Shown here: positions 57,762 through 64,000 of the stretch, piece after piece | Numbering within the stretch: the stretch's first letter is position 1 | Layout of the letters: each line of letters starts with the position of its first letter | Origin: Stutzerimonas stutzeri | Lineage (GTDB): Bacteria; Pseudomonadota; Gammaproteobacteria; Pseudomonadales; Pseudomonadaceae | Assembly: GCF_002890915.1 (NCBI RefSeq) | Contig: NZ_POUT01000002.1 | Span: 1 to 64,000 of the forward strand | Reading direction: 5' to 3' | DNA: 64,000 nucleotides | Program-made: the position numbers and the translations under genes | Notes under the pieces: model-generated | Told to the model about the DNA's origin: nothing | What the model saw: the letters and a program-made list of their open reading frames with translations, nothing else | Databases searched by the model: none

Positions 57762-60700
57762 GGCTGTTCTCCATGGGGGGCGGGCTTTCGGCGGCCTGCA
57801 GCGCTTGGTCGAGGCGCCGACCCAGCTCGTCGAGCTGGAAACGCCTGGCCAGCTGGCGCAATGCCTCGATCTGCTGGGCGGCGGCGGGTTCGTCGCGCTC
57901 CAGCTGGTCGAGCAGTTGCAACACGCCGCGCAGGTAACCCAGCGAAGCCTGTTGCTGGAGCGCCAGCAGGGCCGCCGCCGGCAGGCCGGCGGGGCGGGGC
58001 CTGGGCTGGCCCGCATCGCGCCGGATCCATTCCAGCGCCAGCTGCTGCCTGATCTTGTCCAGCAGGATCGGCGCGTGCACCGGCTTGGGCAGGTAGTCGT
58101 TGCAGTCGGCGGCCACGCTGGAGCCGTCGACGAAGGCATTGGCCGAGATGACGATGATCGGCGCCGTCGAGCCGATGGAGCGGCGAATCAGCGCGGCGGT
58201 CTGCCAGCCGTCCAGCTGCGGCATGGACAGGTCCATCAGGATCAGGTCGGGATTGTGCAGCGACACCTGGCTCAGCGCCTCCTGGCCGTTGGCTGCCATC
58301 AGGACCTCGAAGCCCAGCGGCTCGAGCATGCCGGCCAGCACCCGGCGGTGCTCGATATGGTCGTCGACCACCAGCACGCGCCGGCGCGGACCGAGGTAGC
58401 CGACGATGTCGTGCTCGACGTGCACCACCGCCTGCGGCACGCGCACCTCGGAGAGGAACAGCCGCAGCTGGAACACGGTGCCGCGTCCTTGCTCGCTCTT
58501 CACCGACAGCTCGCCGCCCATCAGCGCGGTCAGCATGCGGGTGATGGTCAGGCCGAGGCCCAGTCCGTTGTCCTGGCGCAGCGGATCGCCGCGCTCGAAG
58601 GGCTGGAACAGCCGCTCGACCTGCTCGGGGGGGATGCCGATGCCGGTGTCGGCGATCTCGAAGGTGGCGGTCTCGCGCAGGTAGCTGGTGCGCAGGCTGA
58701 TACTGCCGGCGTCGGTGTAGCGCACGGCGTTGCCGAGCAGGTTGATGAGGATCTGCCGCACGCGCTTCTCGTCGCCGCGCACCACGGCGGGCATGCGGCC
58801 CTGGCTTTCGAAGTGGAAGCGCAGGCCCTTTTCCTCGGCCTGCGGCGCGAACATCTGGCGCAGCTGGACGAGGAATTCCGGGAAGGCGATCTCCGAAGGC
58901 TCGAGGTTGAGCTTGCCGGCCTCGATCCGGGCCACGTCGAGCAGGCCGTCGATCAACGACAGCAGGTGCGCGCCGCTGCGGTGGATGGTGCCCAGGGCAT
59001 CCTTGTGCCGGGTCGCCATCGCCGTATCGCGCAGCAGGATCTGCGCGTAGCCGAGGATGCTGTTGAGCGGCGTGCGCAGCTCGTGGGAGAGGCCGGTGAC
59101 GTAGCGGCTCTTGGCGGCATTGGCAGCCTCGGAAGCTTCCTTGGCCTTTTGCAGCTGCTCGTCGGTCTTGCGGTGGGCCTCGATCTCCTGCATCAGCAGG
59201 TGGGTCTGGCGGTCGGATTCCTCCTGGGCGACGCGGCGGCTCTCGCGCGTCAGCACCACCCACCAGGCGAGGATTCCGGCGAACAGCGACAGCGTCAGGA
59301 AGGCCTTGATGAAGGCCTGGTAGAGGCTTTCGCCGGCCTCCCGGGAACCCGCCGCGACGCCCGGCGAGACCTGGCTGTAGATCAGCCAGAGCGCCAGCGA
59401 GAGCAGCCCGACGATCAGCCCGAGCACGCCGAGATACTGCGCCAGGCGCGTGTGCAGGCGAGGGATGGAGACCTGCGGGAAGACCCAGCGGAGGAGGTTT
59501 TCCCATTGCGCGGAGAAGCGCGCGTCGGGCTTGCAAAGGTCGCCGCAGCGGGCATCGAGCGAGCAGCACAGCGAGCAGATCGGCGCGCCGTAGGCCGGGC
59601 AGAAGGCTGTGTCCGGCTCCTCGAAGGCATTGCTGCACAGCACGCAGGCGACCTTGCCGCGCACGCTGTAGGGGTAGAGCAACTGCGGCTGGCGTTGCCG
59701 CGCGATGTAGTAACGCCCGCCGGTGAGCCAGGCGATCAGCGGCGCGCAGACCAGCGCCGTGCCCAGCGCGATGATCGGCGAGGCCGCCTGGGCCAGCGCG
59801 CCGAGGGCGCCGCTGTGGGCGAGGATGGCCAGCAGCGAGGCGATCAGCATGGCGCCGACGCCCACCGGGTTGATGTCGTAGAGGTGCGCGCGCTTGAATT
59901 CAATCTCCCGCGGCGACAGGCCCAACGGCTTGTTGATCACCAGGTCCGCCACCAGCGCGCCGATCCAGGCGATGGCGACGTTGGCGTAGAGCCCGAGCAC
60001 CTGCTCGATGGCCTCGAACACGCCGAGCTCCATCAGCATCAGCGCGATCGACACGTTGAACACCAGCCAGACCACCCGGCCGGGGTGACTGTGGGTGACG
60101 CGGGCGAAGAAGTTCGACCAGGCCAGCGAGCCGGCGTAGGCGTTGGTCACGTTGATCTTCACCTGCGAGACGATGACGAACAGCACCATCGCGCCCAGCG
60201 CCCATTCCGGCGAGGCGAACACGTAGCTGAAGGCCATCAGGTACATCTGCGTCGGCTCGGCTGCCTTGTCCAGCGGGATCTCGTGCTGCAGCGCGAGGAA
60301 GGCGAGGAAGGCGCCGGCGAGCATCTTCAGCGCGCCGGGGACGATCCAGCCGGGGCCGGCGGCGAGCATCGCCAGCCACCAGCGGCGGCGGTTGTGGCGG
60401 GTCTTCTCCGGCAGGAAGCGCAGGTAGTCGACCTGCTCGCCGATCTGCGTGATCAGCGCCAGCGCCACGGTGCAGGCGGCGCCGAACGACAGCAGGTTGA
60501 ACGCGCCGCCATCGGCCTCGCGGCCGGCGAAGCTGGTCAGGTCGGCCAGCGCCCCGGGGTTCTTGGCGATGACGAAGGCATAGGGCAGCAGCAACAGCGC
60601 CAGCCAGACCGGCTGCGTCCACAGTTGCAGGCGGTTGATCAGGGTGATGCCGTAGGTCACCAGCGGCACGATGATGATCGAGCAGACCACGTAGGCCAGC

Positions 60701-61185
60701 GCCAGCGGGAGGGCGAAGTACAGCTCCAGCGCCAGCGCCATGATCGCCGCCTCGAGGGCGAAGAACAGGAAGGTGAAGCTGGCGTAGATCAGCGAGGTGA
60801 TGGTCGAGCCGAAGTAGCCGAAGCCGGCGCCGCGGGTCAGCAGGTCCATGTCCACGCCGTAGCGCGCGGCGTAGTAGCTGATCGGCAGGCTGGTGAGGAA
60901 GATCACCAGGGCCACGGCGAGGATCGCCCAGAGGGTGTTGGTGAACCCGTAGGAAAGCGCCAGGGTACCGCCGATGGCCTCCAGGGCGAGGAACGACACC
61001 GCGCCGAGGGCGGTGTTGGCGATGCGGAATTCCGACCACTTGCGGAACGACTTGGGAGTGAAGCGCAGGGCGTAGTCTTCCAGCGTCTCGTCGGCGACCC
61101 AGCTGTTGTAGTCGCGGCGGATCTTGACGATGCGCTGTGTTCCTGTGAGTTGCACGCGGGCGGCCCCGGCTGATGGTCGTTTCAT
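57748..61185 (-). CDS. Hybrid sensor kinase fused to an NCS1/cytosine-permease-like transporter domain
   Basis: A 1145-residue protein with a permease-like N-terminus (about 45-490; SEFRIANTALGAVSF, VKINVTNAYAGSLAWSNFF) with about twelve helices. Next is a cysteine-rich segment (514-551, eight Cys), two more helices (about 583-645), HisKA with phospho-His701 (GLSHELRTPLNS), HATPase (NLLGNAVRY, DTGIGI, GLGLGL), and a receiver with phospho-Asp985. The C-terminal 100 residues are helical and Leu/Gln-rich, and could be a degenerate Hpt; no clear Hpt histidine is seen. It is divergent from urtA, with 316 bp between them. The architecture resembles CrbS/MxtR, where an SSS-type transporter is fused to a kinase. 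Confidence 0.9.
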   Translation of the reverse strand: MKRPSAGAARVQLTGTQRIVKIRRDYNSWVADETLEDYALRFTPKSFRKWSEFRIANTALGAVSFLALEAIGGTLALSYGFTNTLWAILAVALVIFLTSLPISYYAARYGVDMDLLTRGAGFGYFGSTITSLIYASFTFLFFALEAAIMALALELYFALPLALAYVVCSIIIVPLVTYGITLINRLQLWTQPVWLALLLLPYAFVIAKNPGALADLTSFAGREADGGAFNLLSFGAACTVALALITQIGEQVDYLRFLPEKTRHNRRRWWLAMLAAGPGWIVPGALKMLAGAFLAFLALQHEIPLDKAAEPTQMYLMAFSYVFASPEWALGAMVLFVIVSQVKINVTNAYAGSLAWSNFFARVTHSHPGRVVWLVFNVSIALMLMELGVFEAIEQVLGLYANVAIAWIGALVADLVINKPLGLSPREIEFKRAHLYDINPVGVGAMLIASLLAILAHSGALGALAQAASPIIALGTALVCAPLIAWLTGGRYYIARQRQPQLLYPYSVRGKVACVLCSNAFEEPDTAFCPAYGAPICSLCCSLDARCGDLCKPDARFSAQWENLLRWVFPQVSIPRLHTRLAQYLGVLGLIVGLLSLALWLIYSQVSPGVAAGSREAGESLYQAFIKAFLTLSLFAGILAWWVVLTRESRRVAQEESDRQTHLLMQEIEAHRKTDEQLQKAKEASEAANAAKSRYVTGLSHELRTPLNSILGYAQILLRDTAMATRHKDALGTIHRSGAHLLSLIDGLLDVARIEAGKLNLEPSEIAFPEFLVQLRQMFAPQAEEKGLRFHFESQGRMPAVVRGDEKRVRQILINLLGNAVRYTDAGSISLRTSYLRETATFEIADTGIGIPPEQVERLFQPFERGDPLRQDNGLGLGLTITRMLTALMGGELSVKSEQGRGTVFQLRLFLSEVRVPQAVVHVEHDIVGYLGPRRRVLVVDDHIEHRRVLAGMLEPLGFEVLMAANGQEALSQVSLHNPDLILMDLSMPQLDGWQTAALIRRSIGSTAPIIVISANAFVDGSSVAADCNDYLPKPVHAPILLDKIRQQLALEWIRRDAGQPRPRPAGLPAAALLALQQQASLGYLRGVLQLLDQLERDEPAAAQQIEALRQLARRFQLDELGRRLDQALQAAESPPPMENSHASS

Positions 61186-61501
61186 GGGTCAAGCAACTTC
61201 CGTGCCCCGTGCGGCACTGCCTGGCATTGAACGGCGGGCTGCGTGCCAGACGTCTGCGCAGCGGCGCTCCGCCGCCGCGTGGCAGCGGGCAGGTGCGCAT
61301 GCGCGGTCGTGCTCCATACGGGCGCAAGGATGCACCAGCAACGCTCCGGCGCGGATACGTCAGATGACGTACCCCTTTACGTCATCCTGCGTATACCCCG
61401 GCCCGCCCGCCGAGCCCATTCTTGCTCCCGACCCGATGCCGGCCCGCAGCCGCGAGGCTGCCGCAAGCCATGCACGGCCCACCGAGACAGGAGCATTCAT
61501 C
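61186..61501. promoter_or_regulatory. Divergent control region between the kinase and urtA
   Basis: No gene. It holds a perfect palindrome (61363-61386) with further symmetric bases outside, and a possible -10 (TATACC, 61392-61397) for urtA without a matching -35. This suggests an activator-dependent promoter. No -24/-12 element was found. Confidence 0.6.
61363..61386. promoter_or_regulatory. Palindromic operator candidate upstream of urtA
   Basis: GATGACGTA, six bases, TACGTCATC: a perfect inverted repeat. The symmetry extends outward as ATACG / CGTAT after a three-base gap, giving 14 of 17 matching positions per arm. It overlaps the -35 position of the predicted urtA promoter, fitting binding of a dimeric activator such as the neighbouring LuxR-type regulator. 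Confidence 0.6.
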
Positions 61502-62743
61502 ATGGATTCAAAACTGACGGGTTCGTCACGCCGCCTTCCCCGCCGGCTCGCGCAGGGGGCTGCAGCACTCTCGCTGCTGGCGATGAGCATCTTCGCCTCG
61601 ACCGCCAGCGCCGAGGTCAACACCACCGGGCTGGCCGTCACCGATACGGAAGTGGTGGTCGGCCAGCTGCATTCGGCCACCGGCACCATGGCCATTTCCG
61701 AGACCGGCTCGATCCAGGCCGAGCGCCTGGCCATCGAGCAGATCAACGCCGCGGGCGGCATCCTCGGCCGGCAGATCAAGGTGATCCAGGAAGACGGCGC
61801 CTCCGACTGGCCGACCTTCGCCGAGAAGGCCAAGAAGCTGCTGGAACGCGACAAGGTCGCCGCGGTGTTCGGCTGCTGGACCTCGGCCTCGCGCAAGGCG
61901 GTGCTGCCGATCTTCGAGCGCGAGAACGGCCTGCTCTACTACCCGACCTTCTATGAAGGACTGGAGCAGTCGAAGAACGTCGTCTACACCGGCCAGGAGG
62001 CGACCCAGCAGATCCTCGCCGGGCTCGACTGGGTCGCCAAGGAGAAGGGCGCCAAGACCTTCTACCTGCTCGGCTCGGACTACATCTGGCCGCGCACCTC
62101 GATGAAGATCGCCCGCAAGCACATCGAGAACGTGCTCGGCGGCAAGGTGGTGGGCGAGGAGTACTACCCGCTGGGCAACACCCAGTTCGGCTCGCTGACC
62201 AACAAGATCAAGCTGAAGAAGCCCGACGTGATCTTCGCCGCGGTGGTCGGCGGCTCCAACGTCGCCTTCTACAAGCAGCTCAAGGCCGCCGGCATCACCG
62301 CGGACAAGCAGACCCTGCTGACCCTGTCGGTCACCGAGGACGAGCTGCTGGGCATCGGCGGCGAGAACATGGCCGGCTTCTACGCCTCGATGAAGTACTT
62401 CCAGAGTCTGGACAACCCGAACAACGCCGAATTCGTCAAGGCCTTCAAGGCCAAGTACGGCAGCGACGCGGTGATCGGCGACGTGACCCAGGCCGCCTAC
62501 CTCGGCCCCTGGCTGTGGAAGGCCGCGGTGGAGAAGGCCGGCAGCTTCGACGTCGACAAGGTGGTCGCCGCCTCCAGGGACATCGAGCTGAACACCGCTC
62601 CCGAAGGCTACGTCAAGGTGCACGAGAACCATCACCTGTGGAGCAAGACCCGCATCGGCCAGGTGCAGGCCGACGGCCAGTTCCAGGTGGTCTACGAGTC
62701 CGATCTGATCGAACCCAACCCGTTCCCGAAGGGCTATCAGTAA
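61502..62743 (+). CDS. urtA: Urea ABC transporter substrate-binding protein UrtA
   Basis: Periplasmic binding protein for urea (or short amides); 413 residues with a signal peptide ending ASA near residue 37. Family text includes VVVGQLHSATGTMAISE and GCWTSASRKAVLPIFE, and the ending LIEPNPFPKGYQ is typical. AGGAG lies before the ATG at 61502; the longer open frame is only read-in. First gene of the urt operon. Confidence 0.94.
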   Translation: MDSKLTGSSRRLPRRLAQGAAALSLLAMSIFASTASAEVNTTGLAVTDTEVVVGQLHSATGTMAISETGSIQAERLAIEQINAAGGILGRQIKVIQEDGASDWPTFAEKAKKLLERDKVAAVFGCWTSASRKAVLPIFERENGLLYYPTFYEGLEQSKNVVYTGQEATQQILAGLDWVAKEKGAKTFYLLGSDYIWPRTSMKIARKHIENVLGGKVVGEEYYPLGNTQFGSLTNKIKLKKPDVIFAAVVGGSNVAFYKQLKAAGITADKQTLLTLSVTEDELLGIGGENMAGFYASMKYFQSLDNPNNAEFVKAFKAKYGSDAVIGDVTQAAYLGPWLWKAAVEKAGSFDVDKVVAASRDIELNTAPEGYVKVHENHHLWSKTRIGQVQADGQFQVVYESDLIEPNPFPKGYQ

Positions 62744-62760
62744 CGGCAGCTTGAAGCGGA

Positions 62761-62814
62761 AAGCCTGAAGCTGGAAGCAAAAGCAATCTGCTCTTAGCTT
62801 CCAGCTTTCGGCTT
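62761..62814. repeat. Hairpin between urtA and urtB
   Basis: AAGCCTGAAGCTGGAAGC (62761-62778) and GCTTCCAGCTTTCGGCTT (62797-62814) are inverted copies with two mismatches, and an 18-base loop. It may protect the urtA message and set a higher level of the binding protein. Confidence 0.7.
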
Positions 62815-62845
62815 GCGGCCTTCTCTTACGATTCAGGAGACCATC

Positions 62846-63763
62846 ATGGAATGGCTAACGGAGTTCGGTGCCATCGCGGCCATGCAGGGCTTCAACGGGC
62901 TGTCGGTGTTCTGCGTGCTGCTGCTGATGGCGCTCGGCCTGGCGATCATCTTCGGCCAGATGGGGGTGATCAACATGGCCCACGGCGAGTTCCTCACCGT
63001 CGGCGCCTACACCACCTATCTCGTCTCGGTGCTGACGCTCAAATATATGCCCGAGCTGCAGCCCTACTACTTCTTCGTCGCCATCGTGCTGTCCTTCGTC
63101 ATCGCCGGGGCGCTGGGCTGGCTGGCCGAATGGGCACTGATCAGCAAGCTCTACCAGCGCCCGCTGGACACGCTGCTGGCCACCTGGGGGCTGTCGCTGG
63201 TGATGCAGCAGGCGTTTCGCTCGATCTTCGGCGCGCGCGAGGTCAGCGCCAGCATGCCGGACTGGCTGATGGGCTCGTTCAACCCCACCGACGCCATCGA
63301 CATTCCGCGCAACGGCCTGTTCGTGATGGCCGTGACGCTGCTGCTGACCGCGGCGATCTTCTTCCTGCTGTACCGCTCGCGCTGGGGCCTGCAGGTGCGC
63401 GCCACGGTGCAGAACCGGGTGATGAGCCGCGCGGTGGGGATCAACACGAAGAAGGTCGACCGCATGACCTTCGCCCTCGGCTGCGGCGTGGCCGGGGTCG
63501 CTGGCGCGGCCTTCACCACCATCGGCTCGACCGGGCCGACCTCCGGCTCGCTGTACATCGTCGACACCTTCCTGGTGGTGGTCTTCGGCGGCGCCGCCAG
63601 CCTGTTTGGCACTATCGCCTCGGCGTTCTCCATCGCCCAGACGCAATCGATCGCCGAGTTCTTCATCAGCGGCTCGATGGCCAAGGTGCTGACCCTGTCG
63701 GCGGTGATCCTGATCCTGATGCTGCGCCCGCAGGGGCTGTTCTCGATCAAGGTGCGCAAATGA
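62846..63763 (+). CDS. urtB: Urea ABC transporter permease UrtB
   Basis: A LivH-type inner-membrane permease of 305 residues with about eight helices. It begins with [20 protein letters not shown] and [20 protein letters not shown], the classic branched-chain/urea permease signature. AGGAG lies six bases before the ATG. It is separated from urtA by 102 bp holding a hairpin. Confidence 0.94.
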   Translation: MEWLTEFGAIAAMQGFNGLSVFCVLLLMALGLAIIFGQMGVINMAHGEFLTVGAYTTYLVSVLTLKYMPELQPYYFFVAIVLSFVIAGALGWLAEWALISKLYQRPLDTLLATWGLSLVMQQAFRSIFGAREVSASMPDWLMGSFNPTDAIDIPRNGLFVMAVTLLLTAAIFFLLYRSRWGLQVRATVQNRVMSRAVGINTKKVDRMTFALGCGVAGVAGAAFTTIGSTGPTSGSLYIVDTFLVVVFGGAASLFGTIASAFSIAQTQSIAEFFISGSMAKVLTLSAVILILMLRPQGLFSIKVRK

Positions 63764-63809
63764 TGGGCTGTTTTCTTGTGGGGATGGCGAACGACGTGAG
63801 GACCAGGGC

Positions 63810-64000
63810 ATGAAGACGACGACACTCGATAAATTCCTCGGCGGCAAGCAGGGGGGCATCGGCCTGCTGATCCTCGCCGCGCTGATTCTGGTGGTGTTCC
63901 CGCTGGTGCTGGATGCCTTCCGCCTGAACATGGTCGGCAAGTACCTGACCTACGCCTTCGTCGCCGTGGGGCTGGTGCTGTGCTGGGGCTATGGCGGCAT
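63810..64000 (+). CDS. urtC: Urea ABC transporter permease UrtC (start only)
   Basis: Starts [16 protein letters not shown] and runs off the window after about 63 codons. The hydrophobic stretch [19 protein letters not shown] followed by [19 protein letters not shown] is typical of UrtC/LivM. GAGGACCAGGGC precedes the ATG. Partial at the right edge. Confidence 0.9.
   Translation, partial: MKTTTLDKFLGGKQGGIGLLILAALILVVFPLVLDAFRLNMVGKYLTYAFVAVGLVLCWGYGG

Noticed and set aside
61186..61501. Sigma-54 promoter for urtA
   Set aside because: Two TGGCA-like starts were examined, but the required GC at the right spacing is absent in both.

Overview
The window is high-GC chromosomal DNA from a Pseudomonas-type gammaproteobacterium. 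Three things support this. Gene order matches the Pseudomonas core (prc, a quinone oxidoreductase, apeB, rluA, minEDC, an LpxL/HtrB acyltransferase, pirin, MlaA, then yjcH-actP, and a NAGGN osmolyte cluster beside a 7TM hybrid kinase). Spacers carry Pseudomonas-style REP palindromes. The single tRNA gene, tRNA-Thr(CGT), is of the Pseudomonas type. No prophage, plasmid backbone, full insertion sequence or CRISPR array was seen.

Layout. 1-530: gene-free, with an IS5-like MITE whose right end forms the stop codon of prc. 0.5-17.7 kb: housekeeping genes (periplasmic protease, aminopeptidase, pseudouridine synthase, Min division system, lipid A acyltransferase, pirin, MlaA-like protein, alpha/beta hydrolase, acetate permease operon, SDR, MFS, small proteins). 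17.9-25.8 kb: a hybrid sensor kinase followed by the three N-acetylglutaminylglutamine amide (NAGGN) genes, all on the minus strand. 26.3-30.3 kb: a tight operon of EgtB, EgtD and a secreted subtilase. 30.8-35.2 kb: large Lhr helicase. 35.3-39.2 kb: lipoproteins, a periplasmic binding-like protein, an RsuA-family pseudouridine synthase and a 59-residue protein. 39.4-43.1 kb: two PQQ glucose/aldose dehydrogenases. 43.1-45.0 kb: CvfB-like protein and a DUF488/DUF2945 pair. 45.0-47.9 kb: an AT-rich control region and a secreted GH5 enzyme with four tandem modules. 48.3-50.2 kb: a three-gene membrane-stress operon (DUF883-like, holin-like/YqjE, DUF3618). 50.3 kb: tRNA-Thr. 50.4-56.3 kb: a minus-strand run of MBOAT acyltransferase, FkbH, acyl carrier protein, SGNH protein and LpxR-like lipid A deacylase. 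56.7-64 kb: a small membrane protein, a LuxR-type response regulator, a hybrid kinase fused to an NCS1-type permease, and, divergent from them, the urea ABC transporter genes urtA, urtB and the start of urtC.

The two most system-like loci are these. (1) The MBOAT-FkbH-ACP-SGNH set has the logic of the Dlt D-alanylation pathway (loading enzyme, carrier protein, membrane O-acyltransferase, SGNH partner), but an FkbH-type glyceryl-ACP synthase replaces the adenylating enzyme. This suggests surface decoration with a glyceryl or related group. (2) The transporter-fused kinase and its LuxR regulator sit back to back with urt, and a perfect 9-bp-arm palindrome lies in the shared promoter region. This resembles the acetate-responsive CrbS/CrbR design rewired to nitrogen or urea uptake.

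All functions come from reading motifs and context by eye. No database search was run.
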